Of a stretch of 64,000 nt of DNA, positions 60,601 through 64,000 are shown one piece after another. The notes below the pieces were generated by a model, which was not told where the DNA came from, did no database searches, and saw only the letters and a list, made by a program, of their open reading frames with translations. The translations under genes and the position numbers were made by a program. Position 1 is the first letter of the stretch; each line of letters starts with the position of its first letter. Origin of the DNA: Methanobrevibacter millerae (GTDB lineage: Archaea > Methanobacteriota > Methanobacteria > Methanobacteriales > Methanobacteriaceae); assembly GCF_900103415.1 (NCBI RefSeq), contig NZ_FMXB01000007.1, positions 1 to 64,000 on the forward strand. Direction: 5' to 3'.

Positions 60601-61062
60601 ACAGTCAAATTCACTGTAACCAAACTCAAAACTCCTATCAATGCTGCAGGAGATGAAATCGAGGAAGGCGAATCAGCTACAGTTATTGTAAAAGTTCCTG
60701 AAGACGCAACCGGAACAATAACAATTGTCGTTGACGGTAAAAAATACACTGAAGAAGTTGAAAACGGTAAGGCAGTATTCAAGGTTCCTGGATTAGTCAA
60801 AGGTGACTGGGATGTGGACGCATCATACTCCGGTGATAAGAAATACGAAGCAAATGATACAATAACCGATATCTTGGTATATCGCTACGAACCGGTACCT
60901 GGAGGCAATGGAACCACTAATGAGACCAACAATACTCATCCGGACAATGCGTCTGTTTCAGAAAAAGGTATTTCATTAGCTGATTACCCAACCGGTAATC
61001 CAATTCTTGTGCTGTTGTTAATCTTGATTACACTTGGTGTTACAAGAAGATTTAAAAGATAG
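42664..61062 (+). CDS. Giant adhesin-like protein, C-terminal part (beta-helix, helical insert, Ig-like repeats, membrane anchor)
   Basis: 6,132 residues as read, with no signal peptide and no binding site at its ATG, so it is almost certainly the continuation of the frame from 34229. Beta-helix repeats run to about 49,500, broken by a helical, Asn/Asp-rich insert at 46,479-47,165. From about 49,600 to 60,870 come roughly 40 Ig-like domains of ~86 residues (Big_3-like; DIYVGD...INVTVP...VxYxGD). Six four-domain supermodules lie between 53,350 and 59,010. The end is a Thr/Asn linker, then SLADYPTGNP, a hydrophobic helix (ILVLLLILITLGV) and the basic tail TRRFKR: a YPTGNP-helix-Arg anchor like other Methanobrevibacter adhesins. 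Likely role: attachment to cells or feed particles (inferred). Confidence 0.9.
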   Translation: MMFSSSNILEGCTGDGNGGALYIAGDNAIISADFRFNNATGNASGNDTGKGGSLYVAGNNVTITESTFFTTCARDDGGALYITGQNGKLSNSTFTNNFAGDDGGAIYWEGSNGTIYNITCNDNRAISSTGSSNGGTICITGSNVTVDKSSFNKTHALISGGAIFATGNNVTISDTSFANCNVSMEIADTGKTYVNGGGAIYVLGNSSNIINCTFENTNGREGGALYIQGNNVTIENITSTSTNAKNGGSIYVSGQNAMILDSNITQAHATSDGGGLNIVGNHVEVINCTVEDCTSGSKTELGNGAGIYISGNGVDIEDSRFKNCVAPFEDLDAEKGSQGGAIYVAGNDVEIINDTIEECLAYQAGGVYILGNNALINMSSFTSNNGSDDGGALYVAGQNGSVYNSNFTHNIAGDDGGAIYWTGSNGFMYNITCNDNKAISSTGNSNGGTICLTGSNITIDKSSFNKTYALISGGAVFITGNYINITDTTFTNCNVSMDIEETHKDYVNGGGAIYVLGNNTYLLNCSFENNNAREGGSIYIQGNDVKMDRLKATDNYAKNGGTIYVAGENANMTNSNITQSHSEYGGAIYIEGDFAYIFMSDFTNNNASGKGITSCGGAIYIRGANTNILRSYFLNDTAIGGDGGSIYIGGYNANIEKSNFKNSNAYDGEGGAIFVAGNLAHVHDSTFNQTQAGDGGAIYIGGFRTGEDAKILNCTITNSIATEDGGAIYIAGQNALISVDVSDTKAAGLKNNTGYGGAIYVGGDDANITVSSFNNCSAGVNASGGAIYVEGDYANIEKSTFNNTYAKDGELASGGAIAIEGNMAVVSDSNFTECFAYNGGVLFVEGRRATLLNSNVSDCYAYSYGGAIYILDGEKTRIEASNFDNCTSITTEGGAIFIDGDFTVVLNSNFTNCNASSKDGLGGGIYILGEETSIQNATFDRCTSVDGGAIYIEGNDAHISDSNFIGNVLVNYTDDDNYGGAIYINGERTVISTSTFENHSAYTGGSVYINGTDTTILDSDINNSTAEYGGAVFIQGLNAKIKGGDISNCSCKYDGGAIYVNGTNAEISADFVNCNASSITTPDIKGNGGAIYVNGTNTNVHDSTFLNCTAMNGGYGGAIYIEGVDTTVQTSRFENTKTSDEGKGGAIYIEGSRATVTTSEFINTHSREGGAIYIEGINTTVTDTVFTETNVGTASYWGDSSYSGGATDYTAPIAGNGGAIYIWGPNTYIKNATIDSSYATQRGGAIYVEGHDAKISANIHESHAGLTDTSTNFNVNNPDYKVDVQEIRNMLNDMVSTYAVNVTIYNDNLSTIKNNAKSARDDQNNKVDNILNNKNVFNQAVFDAVLANVLEINTTLSYLESESPLIYDSLIGYYNNIYADLIEINTSRDWNEFNGHIRNDIRNNLTAIIKFVDYCNELGGDLGRGSNDAKYLQNNDKTYAAVNSRLVKLQDYYEEFKGDINNLIGYNSGFNYLVDYNEAFGIQVNKTYDSVNALHDQGIKGEGGAIYVNGTNTLIYDSIMSKTHADNNGDGGAVFVAGVNTTVRDSSFDESKATDGGAVYVTGSETSIMNSNFTNTISTNNGGGIYVAGHNTYISGDSFDKSKAQGTDATDGGGAMYIVGDGTYVSDSNFTLSDSSRYGGAIYIAGKNTDILRSNFIQNHASSPGGAVYIQSNLGLNTTVDDCYFFDNSAGGSGGALHVSGTNTTVNNTVFIKNHGVSWGGAIYINGINATVQYTNLSENTASSNGGAIYWQGGHGGDSIIGCIIFNNSATSYDSALGGGVFWSVGNDVTPGGLVKDTIFDSNYAGKHGGGMDWYRTVNSTMENCTFINNVAGKDGGGFYCGDTSAFEVSTNLTLINSKFINNTANYAGGGASIQMRSSHIVNCLFDDNIAYFGGSIVIKDSKTTYNEIINCTFINSTASTTFINSTVQSIIDHYKDLDEFCKGKGGAIFARDNYISVINSTFIDGNAKYGGAIFWDGGENYQSTDPSKKTGTLGIGGVINNSTFIGNNATQGGAVMWTSPDGIIANSTFRGNNASEGGAVYWKGGVEYIAYAWNYKDTFAIHGNNGKVVNSEFSENTATKGGAIYWTAEKGNVSNSVFTDNYAELGGAIYWQNITETANTGNRAIYYKTASTGRNGVVENSTFFANKANYDTGKGGAIYWNTSSSNITDTTFLNNTASNGGAIYWVNGTKVDNSTFRFNKAHTGSAMYFDSSMKEMDIIDSSFLENRADSNRFEDFKVENITNGASTTGVRVSAYFIGNDNIINAMYNNGGEVYFTNVDYLGVDGTPAPVINNTGNSRVTPVKISTVPPNSNTFYQTDYEKGQIVKIVMYDLNGLVYDGTLITDDYGKVSLEQSGLDDSVKMKMEHPADDYYTYLGINHNIQMVFIDIETADIECLDDEIINLTVYPQNKSETRAPTRNLTVKVIGDNGLTYEVNVTLTPVENTNRSIAQVTVPKCPTGYYSVMVHYYGDDYYIEHDNSSSFRARGTDPTIVIDTEDIWVGQMEIINITVDPTKKVTGNVSVYIDSVYFGDLPLVNGTIQIRDNTFPVGRHNVIGIYNGDEHFKLVRNTSSFLVKKYTPYFVIHAQDILVDQTEFIWIELPKNATGFVYLKVNGEPYYINLTAGERNITLPAFAHDGIYDVWGNYSGDGYWNSVINTTQFRVSKHNITLNITDVVKIYGESEKANITFNVTDATGNVTIKINGTLKVYENVTIVGGKATVDISGLDPGNYTMEVIYLGDRKYNGNTTSGKLTVKRAKIPIYVDTYNIYYGEKEHIIAHVNTTGSVTFRLNGTVIGDDSLARGVAEYDTRNDLLPGIYTVNATFSGNKYYEPGWNISTYEVYKLNRTIVLNVYDIIYGNLEELRVFVNATGNVTIKVNGTEKTIVLDVEQYGAIDRGKASWILEGLDVGTYPVEVTYNGNNIYNPNSTSGVFRVIPLNTTLDVRVHDIYVWDSEYLNVTVKDLQGKVIKDAPGNITITVNGVTYSEKLYNGVARFVIPGLSVGYKDVWAFYDGDKNHVGNRSDASFVVKQRVPPVSVEGEDIKVGQVETIHVKIPANATGFVIITGNFSKNGIYVANFENGMADIPVYNLANGTYSVHIKYYGDALDNYTTAEASDTFTVSKNNTPINIEVEDIFYKEIANITVSVDNDATGLITVKVVNGSGVVKEATLPIMNGKVNLLVDNLAVDTYTVYANYSGNYKYNVNQTSKAFKVKKIAPVITIDSVETNSIRNATVVVHITPGTTGNVTITVNNKQYSSKIENGVATFVIDQLNSGNYTVYADYPGDRNFTDAHTHKDNAVNIFRYSCYVMNVTAEDTKVDLNTTIIVNVPCDAVGEVAIYINGSFIANVPVDNGVAKLNVTKSIYGKYVVNATFMDGKYANKTVTTNYHVFKWDTPMIINVTDIYVGDIETIVVSVPDDIKNNVTIEIDGKTYSGKVINGNATFKVANLTYGNKTVTSIYGGNYKYLFNATTNNFTVYKRPSTLIVNTTEIHVDDVAIINVTVPQNATGYVIVSVNGTNYTVNLTGGKGSLSVPGLDSGIYNINATYLGDEQYLSSVNSTTLKVSKVPSTVSAHADNITVGEKAIIEIIVPADATGNVTVTLDHKDYNVSVGGGKGILVVPGLKVGNYTVDVKYLGDRKYEDSSNATKFSVNKIKTDMEVIDNGNGTVTIVIPGNATGNVTVVVENKTFNGTVVNGCRLLTNVTPGVHNITVIYSGDENHTSEIINATVTVPRFFTPIKVYVADIYVGDVALINVTVPVNATGKIRIEIDGKEYFYPIETGIARFAVENLTAGVKTVYVSYRTDGNYSSNSTSGNFTVKKHIPVVTVDTTDINVGDIAVINVTAPVDVTKPLVVNVNNVDYSVNVTNGIGQLNVSGLDSGKYNVTVKYLGDDKYLTGSNDTSFTVSKVPSTVSAHADNITVGEKAIIEIIVPADATGNVTVTLDHKDYNVSVGGGKGILVVPGLKVGNYTVDVKYLGDRKYEDSSNATKFSVNKIKTDMEVIDNGNGTVTIVIPGNATGNVTVVVENKTFNGTVVNGTVTINLTNVTPGVHNITVIYSGDENHTSEIINATVTVPRFFTPISVNVTDIYVGDIAKINVTVPVNATGKIRIEIDGKEYYEDIIGGIARFNIANLTAGVKTVYASYRTDVNYSSNSTSAKFMVFKYLPVITINASDITVGEVEYINVTAPADVTRPVIVSIGGVDYSVNVTNGIGHLNISDLGGGKYNATVKYLGDDKYLAANNTTSFTVSKLPSTVSAHADNITVGEKAIIEIYVLADATGNVTVTLDHKDYNVPVAGGRGTLIVPGLKVGNYTVDVKYLGDRKYEESNNATKFSVNKINTQMEVIDNGNGTVTIVIPGNATGNVTVKVENKTFNGTVVNGTVTINLTNVTPGVHNITVIYSGDDNHTSDIINATVTVPRFFTPISVNVTDIYVGDIAKINVTVPANATGKIRIEINGKEYYEDIIGGVARFNIANLTAGVKTVYVSYKTDGNYSSNSTSANFTVFKYLPVITVSAINITVGELEIINVTAPADVTRPVIVSIGGVDYSVNITNGIGQLEVHDLGGGNYNVTAKYYGDDKYLDASNKTSCVVYKLPSTVSAHADNITVGEKAIIEISVLDDATGNVTVTLGGKDYNVTVGEGKGILVVPGLKVGNYTVEVKYLGDRRYDESSNTTKFSVNKMSGGMEVIDNGNGTVTIIIPGNATGNVTVIVENKTFNGTVVNGTVTIELTNVTPGVHNITVIYSGDDTHESEIVNTTVTIPLILTPIKVYVENIYVGDIAKINVTVPVNATGKIRIEIDGKDYYSDIDGGVARFRVENLTAGIKTVAVSYAGDRNFTRNFTTANFTVFKHKLTVTVDAGDIIVGDVALINVTAPIDVTRPVVVNVAGVDYAVNITNGIGHLSVYYLGGGEYVVTAKYLGDDKYLTANDTARFKVSKIPSTVSVTAENITFGEKEVIQITVPADATGNVTVTVDGKDYNVSVSEGKGILVVSGLKVDNYTVEVKYLGDRKYEESNNATAFTVKKLTTDEVIVIDNGNGTVTVIVPGNSTGNITIEVENKTFNGTLVNGTVTIELTNVTPGEHNITVIYSGDENHSNATVNATVTIPKLITPIKVYVGDIYVGDIARINVTVPDGAIGRIRIEIDAKEYFAPIENGVARFAVENLTAGGKTVYVSYVGDNNYTGNHTSGNFTVLKYTPVITVTASDIIVGDVSLINVTAPADVTRPVVVNVGGVDYAVNITGGIGHLNITGLDGGEYDVTARYLGDDKYVAANDTASFKVSKVPSTVSVTAENITFGEKEVIQITVPSDATGNVTVTVGGKDYNVSVSEGKGVLVVTGLKVGNYTVEVKYPGDRRYEESENSTAFIVKKLSADDIKVIDNGNGTVTVVVPGNATGNITIKIGNQTFNGTVVNGTAVIELTNVTPGEHNITVIYGGDEIYSNSTVNGTVTIPRLTTPIKVYVEDIYVGDIARINVTVPAGASGEIRIEINGKEYFAPIENGVARFNVENLTYGVKTVAVTYGGDESYVANFTTGNFTVYKRNSAVSAEVESVIVGEIVTIKVKVPTDATGQVLVDIDGVSQYYVNVTGGEGFVDVPYIPSGIYDVNLTYIGDDKYLSSTNKTVFDVNKVKPFVIPIAHDIIVGENEVIKLIVPSDATGNVTVVIDGQEYVFDLNEGTLGAYYKEGEKYIVAVSGGNGELVIEGLPVGEYVVSVRYNGDHKYTTADNTTTFKVRDSSDLDIIDLGNGTVVVKVPGNASGNITIVVENQTYTAPVINGTAIVDLTNVTPGEHNITVIYSGDDTHDPSVENATVNIPKLYCPIDVETENIHVGDVEVVKVTVPKDATGTITIEIDGKEYTKPVKDGKAVFEVEGLEFGNKTVAVKYSGDERYRDNYTTGQFEVNKLPTTITAKAHDIYVGTDEIIDAKVLPEDATGKVLVDINGVGYYGNITENGIAGILIPELPSGEYTAIVTYEGDHKYFPSTTTVKFTVTKLKTPINAAGDEIEEGESATVIVKVPEDATGTITIVVDGKKYTEEVENGKAVFKVPGLVKGDWDVDASYSGDKKYEANDTITDILVYRYEPVPGGNGTTNETNNTHPDNASVSEKGISLADYPTGNPILVLLLILITLGVTRRFKR
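42880..44420 (+). repeat. 939-base duplication in the beta-helix region
   Basis: The block around 42,890-43,490 (SNGTIYNITCNDN...ISSTG, TICITGSNVTVDKSSFN, YVNGGGAIYVLGN) recurs at 43,830-44,430. TGTAACGA occurs at 43021 and 43960, exactly 939 bases (313 codons) apart. Confidence 0.8.
46479..47165 (+). other. Helical insertion domain within the beta-helix
   Basis: About 229 residues without GGAIY or NSxF repeats. They are rich in Asn, Asp, Leu, Ile and Lys with heptad-like spacing (for example VQEIRNMLNDMV and DNILNNKNVFNQAVFDAVL). The beta-helix pattern stops at SHAGLTDTST and resumes at KGEGGAIYVNGTN. The DNA is visibly more A+T-rich than both flanks. It is probably a coiled-coil arm projecting from the stalk. 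Confidence 0.7.
53350..59010 (+). repeat. Six four-domain Ig-like supermodules, period about 1,029 bases
   Basis: The segment encoding PSTVSA or PSTVSV starts at 53362, 54385, 55414, 56443, 57472 and 58504, with steps of 1023, 1029, 1029, 1029 and 1032. Each unit holds four Ig-like domains of ~86 residues: PSTVSAH..., MEVIDNGNGTV..., TPIxVxVxDIYVGD..., and a VITV-type domain. Copies 1 and 2 are almost identical over about 500 bases. Confidence 0.9.
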
Positions 61063-61070
61063 ATGTTAAA

Positions 61071-61110
61071 ATCTCCTGCTTTTTAGCGGGAGATGAATTT
61101 TACTTTTTTT
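61071..61110 (+). terminator. Terminator of the giant adhesin gene
   Basis: A 10-bp stem (61071-61080 with 61085-61094, one G-U pair) with a TTTT loop is followed by a T-run at about 61103-61111. It begins 9 bases after the stop codon. Confidence 0.8.
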
Positions 61111-61305
61111 TTATCAATATTCAATGCTTTCATGTTTTTTTCATGAAAAATTAACCTGTTTTAGCCTTAATTTTATTTTTATATATAAAGGATGTAAAAA
61201 ATCACAGTTGTGCACTTGCAAAATATCTTTATAATTTGCGAGACAAAATGATATATTATCCTGTTTTAAAACGGTTTTTAGATTGATTCAAATTTTAAAT
61301 TTGGG

Positions 61306-61382
61306 TTATTTTATCTAAAATAAATCTATTGTTTTATATAAAACAAAATAACTTGTATAAAGTTGTATTTTTGCAAAAATAC
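61306..61382. promoter_or_regulatory. Three perfect palindromes in the promoter of the nuclease-like gene
   Basis: TTATTTTA-TC-TAAAATAA (61306-61323), TTGTTTTATATAAAACAA (61329-61346) and GTATTTTTGCAAAAATAC (61365-61382) are each perfect inverted repeats. A TATA-like TGTATAAAG lies between the last two (61355-61363). GGTGAT precedes the ATG at 61403. A fourth, imperfect inverted repeat (61215-61224 with 61233-61242) lies further upstream. The rest of 61,112-61,300 is A+T-rich with no gene. Confidence 0.55.
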
Positions 61383-61402
61383 TTGAATATTAAGGTGATA
61401 TT

Positions 61403-62386
61403 ATGGTAGGAAGAAAACGAGAATATTATATGCAATTTGATGCGGCGCATACTTTTATGTTCAATGAATATCCTGCTGAGTATATTAAAACAATAGGTGT
61501 TCCGGGGCATTTTGTAAGATTTAGTAATAGAAAAGTTCTTTTAAATAATGGTATTACTGGTTTCATGGATTCGGCATTTATCCTTGATCCTGATGGTGAA
61601 ATATTAACTGAAAGGGTTGCAGCATGTCTGGAACATCAATCAACTCCTGTTGATCAAGAAAAATTAGAAAAAATGGGTGATTATGATATTCAGTTAGTTT
61701 CTGATGAAAATTTGCCTACACTAATAATTGTTGCATCACATTTAAGTTCTAGGAAATCCAAAACTATTCTTAGAAGATCACCATCAGATGTTACAATACT
61801 GTATTTCCTTGACCTTGGCGAAAAAGATAATCGTCGAAGATTAACAAGGTTAAGTAAGCTAATTGAAAACAATCAACATCTAACAACTGAAGATGCATTG
61901 AATCTTGGAGTAATTCTGCTTTACGCTCCCAGAGAATGTGCATGTGAAATAACTGAAAAAGTAGTAAATCTCTATCTTGCTATTCATGATGATTTAGATC
62001 GAAAGATGGAAAAATGTCTATATTCAGTTTTTTCCGTTTTGATTGATGCATTTTTTGATGACGAAACAGAATATAGGAGGTTAATGGACATGGTTAATGG
62101 AATAACTTCTAAAGAAGCTATAGATGAATTTGATGCAACTGCAAAAAGTTTCATGGAGCGCATAGAATGGACTGAAGAAGAGCTGGCTCGGTCTAATGCT
62201 ATGGTTCATGAACTTGGGGTTGAGAATTCTGGACTTAAGACTAAGAATTCAGAGCTTGGGGTTGAGAATTCCGGACTTAAGGCAAAGAATTCAGAGCTTG
62301 GGGTTGAGAATTCCGGACTTAAGGTTGAGAATGCTGAGCTTAAAGCTGAAGTTGCTAGGTTAACTGCTGCATTAAATGGAAAATAG
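61403..62386 (+). CDS. PD-(D/E)XK (Rpn-like) nuclease-family protein with repetitive coiled-coil tail
   Basis: A 327-residue protein. The N-terminal half resembles Rpn/YhgA-type PD-(D/E)XK proteins: Asp56 in FMDSAFIL and E77-H-Q79 in CLEHQST, the ExQ form seen in Rpn nucleases. Rpn proteins promote recombination in bacteria; whether this one cuts DNA is unknown. Residues 240-260 are helical (DEFDATAKSFMERIEWTEEELA). From about 265 comes a 14-residue repeat, nearly three copies (ELGVENSGLKxKNS), encoded by 42-base direct repeats and ending in AELKAEVARLTAALNGK. This is a coiled coil. GGTGAT precedes the ATG. A truncated copy of the tail follows. Confidence 0.65.
   Translation: MVGRKREYYMQFDAAHTFMFNEYPAEYIKTIGVPGHFVRFSNRKVLLNNGITGFMDSAFILDPDGEILTERVAACLEHQSTPVDQEKLEKMGDYDIQLVSDENLPTLIIVASHLSSRKSKTILRRSPSDVTILYFLDLGEKDNRRRLTRLSKLIENNQHLTTEDALNLGVILLYAPRECACEITEKVVNLYLAIHDDLDRKMEKCLYSVFSVLIDAFFDDETEYRRLMDMVNGITSKEAIDEFDATAKSFMERIEWTEEELARSNAMVHELGVENSGLKTKNSELGVENSGLKAKNSELGVENSGLKVENAELKAEVARLTAALNGK
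62208..62330 (+). repeat. 42-base in-frame direct repeats in the coiled-coil tail
   Basis: Nearly three copies of a 42-base unit beginning GAGCTTGGGGTTGAG encode ELGVENSGLKxKNS. Copies differ at very few bases, so the number of units could change by slippage or recombination without breaking the frame. Confidence 0.8.
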
Positions 62387-62498
62387 AGTAGTTTTTCTAT
62401 TCTATTTTCATGTTCATATTGTAAAATTAAATTTGGAATATGTGGCATTGTTTTTTCGCCCATTGTGGATAAGTATGTAGAATAATTGGGTTGACAAT

Positions 62499-62753
62499 AT
62501 GGTTAATGGAGTAACTTCACAAGAAAGTAAAGATGAATTTGATGCAACTGCAAAAAGTTTCATGGAGCGCATAGAATGGACTGAAGAAAAGTTGGCCAGA
62601 GCTAACGCTAAATATTCAGTACGTAAGGATAAGAATTTAGAGCTTAAGACTAAGAATTCAGAGCTTAAGGATAAGAATTTAGAGCTTAAGACTAAGAATG
62701 CTGAGCTTAAAGCTGAAGTTGCTAGGTTAACTGCTGCATTAAATGGAAAATAG
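62499..62753 (+). pseudogene. 5'-truncated duplicate of the nuclease-like gene tail (possible donor cassette)
   Basis: An open frame of 84 residues matches the last ~100 residues of the upstream gene: MVNGVTS, then DEFDATAKSFMERIEWTEE, a different heptad region (KDKNLELKTKNSELKDKN) and AELKAEVARLTAALNGK. 58 bases (62122-62179 and 62531-62588) and 63 bases (62328-62390 and 62695-62757) are identical. Weak similarity continues upstream to about 62,480, where the frame has TAG. No clear binding site precedes the ATG, so it is either a remnant or a small coiled-coil protein. The gap 62,387-62,498 holds nothing else. Confidence 0.65.
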
Positions 62754-63000
62754 AGTATTTTTTGTATTTTATTTTCACTTATTTTTTTAGATTAATGAGA
62801 ACACTTTATAATCATGCTTATTAATTATTTGTAAGATAAAATATCATTATTTCAAAAATTAAAGACGTTATCTTAAAAAACCTGCTTAAAAATAATTCTT
62901 CTTTACAATAATATTTTTACTTAATCAAATGTGTAATATAACCTTTAAATCAAATAACGAATAAATACAATATTGAGATAAATTTTAAGGATTGTTTTTC
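62754..63000. other. Intergenic region before the Mur ligase
   Basis: About 245 A+T-rich bases. The first ~20 resemble the 3' flank of the upstream nuclease-like gene (part of the same duplication). The rest has no gene and should hold the promoter of the Mur-ligase gene. AAGGATT lies about 8 bases before its ATG. Confidence 0.5.
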
Positions 63001-64000
63001 ATGAATTATTTAATTGTTGGTGCAGGAAATGCCAGTAGGCCCGTTGCAAGATTACTTAATCATTTAGGCCATGATGTCATTGTCACTGATTTAAAGGAAA
63101 TTTCAGAGTTCAAGATAGAATTTCAAAGAAGCTTAATTGAAATGGAAAAAGAGGGCGTTATTCTGGATTTGGGCAATAAAAATCCTGATTTAAACGGAAT
63201 TGAAGCAGTTTATGCTCCTCCAACGTTGCCAGATTCAGCCCCAATAGCCAAATTAATCAAAGACTCTGATGTTAAGATATTAACTAATGAGGAATTCTCC
63301 AAAATCGTAAATGACCTGATTCCCGTTGATATTATCGGAATTACTGGAACGATGGGAAAGACTACAACCACCTTCATTACAACCAGCCTATTCAAGCAGG
63401 CGGGATATAAGGTCTGGTCATGCTCATCACTGGTAAATAATCTTGTTTCCGAAGCCATCATTGATGGGATAGTTAAGGGAAAGGCAGATGACTGTGACAT
63501 AGCTGTTTTTGAACTTCCCCACGGTACAATCGGCCTTTTAAACAGCCTTGATATTAAAATAGGTCTTATAACAAACATCGCTGAAGACCATCTCTCCGAG
63601 TTCGGGGGATCTCTGGAACTGTACCAGAAGAGAAAACTGATTCTTGAAAAGATGTCCGAAACATTCATCGCAAATCACTCATGTTTTGACCTCATTAATC
63701 CTCAAAGAAACGATGCATTATATTATGCTTTAGACGAAGAAGTTGATTTTAAAGGTACCATTGGTGATGAATCCTTAACGATTGAATATAAAGATGGGTC
63801 TTTCACTACTCCCTTCTACATGATGAGCTACTTTTTTGAAAATTCCGTTGCAGCAAGTGCTGTTGCGCTGACATACGGCGTAAAGGAATCAGATATTATC
63901 GACGCTTTGACGGTGTTTAAAGGTCTTCCTGCCCATATGGAGGATGTGGGAGACTACAATGGAAGAAAGGTGATTCTGGACTCAGCATTCCTTTATGATG
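63001..64000 (+). CDS. Mur ligase family protein (partial), probable pseudomurein peptide ligase
   Basis: An open frame runs from ATG 63001 past the window end, with 333 residues visible. The N-terminal Rossmann domain (MNYLIVGAGNASRPVARLLN) is followed by the Mur-ligase P-loop GITGTMGKTTTT near 113-124 and the central domain (NIAEDHLSEFGGSLELYQKRK). The C-terminal domain is only begun. In Methanobacteriales such MurC/MurD-like ligases (pMur) are thought to build the peptide of pseudomurein. Which step this one performs cannot be told here. It is a cell-envelope gene, as is the giant adhesin nearby. Confidence 0.85.
   Translation, partial: MNYLIVGAGNASRPVARLLNHLGHDVIVTDLKEISEFKIEFQRSLIEMEKEGVILDLGNKNPDLNGIEAVYAPPTLPDSAPIAKLIKDSDVKILTNEEFSKIVNDLIPVDIIGITGTMGKTTTTFITTSLFKQAGYKVWSCSSLVNNLVSEAIIDGIVKGKADDCDIAVFELPHGTIGLLNSLDIKIGLITNIAEDHLSEFGGSLELYQKRKLILEKMSETFIANHSCFDLINPQRNDALYYALDEEVDFKGTIGDESLTIEYKDGSFTTPFYMMSYFFENSVAASAVALTYGVKESDIIDALTVFKGLPAHMEDVGDYNGRKVILDSAFLYD

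Noticed and set aside
62208-62330. CRISPR-like or minisatellite non-coding repeat
   Set aside because: The 42-base units are contiguous, in frame and encode a coiled coil.

Overview
The window comes from a low-G+C methanogenic archaeon of the Methanobacteriales, most likely a Methanobrevibacter from a gut or rumen. The evidence is HdrA of methanogenesis, a fused Kae1-Bud32, archaeal Csl4, Rpo11 and TFS, Dph2 and Pus10, an MsvR-FprA-rubrerythrin oxygen-defence locus, GGTGAT-like ribosome binding sites, a Mur-type ligase (pseudomurein) and a giant adhesin-like surface protein. The genus is an inference; I ran no search.

Layout. 1-17,600 is core metabolism: hdrA; glyA with a flavoprotein/ferredoxin gene; DUF192 and DsbA-like genes on the minus strand; a bacterial-type metK; an ileS-purL-moeA-M50 protease run; and the divergent oxygen-stress locus (fprA-rbr on minus, msvR on plus) with a good MsvR-box candidate between them. 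17,580-25,500 holds cbiL, an XPD/DinG-like helicase paired with a TPR-HIRAN protein, tRNA-Arg(UCG), and a minus-strand information-processing cluster (hpt, dph2, csl4, rpoL, Nudix, tfs, acidic membrane protein). 25,580-33,725 is a plus-strand housekeeping run: ffh, pus10, moaC, kae1-bud32, rdgB, rps15, recJ-like, and the aconitase-X large subunit (archaeal mevalonate route).

34,229-61,062 is one enormous adhesin-like gene, now split into reading frames of 2,812 and 6,132 residues. The split sits at a run of five G at 42,613-42,617. Adding one base there restores a single frame of exactly 8,945 codons (8,944 residues). The product would have a signal peptide, about 15 kb of right-handed beta-helix repeats interrupted by one helical segment, about 11 kb of Ig-like repeats, and a C-terminal membrane anchor. 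The gene has nested repeats with periods of 399, 597, 939 and about 1,029 bases, all multiples of three.

61,063-64,000 holds a strong terminator, a promoter region packed with perfect palindromes, a PD-(D/E)XK (Rpn-like) nuclease-family gene with a repetitive coiled-coil tail, a 5'-truncated copy of that tail directly downstream (a possible donor cassette), and the start of a Mur-ligase gene that runs off the window.

The most unusual features are the giant split adhesin with its repeat hierarchy, and the nuclease-like gene with its tail cassette and palindrome-rich promoter.
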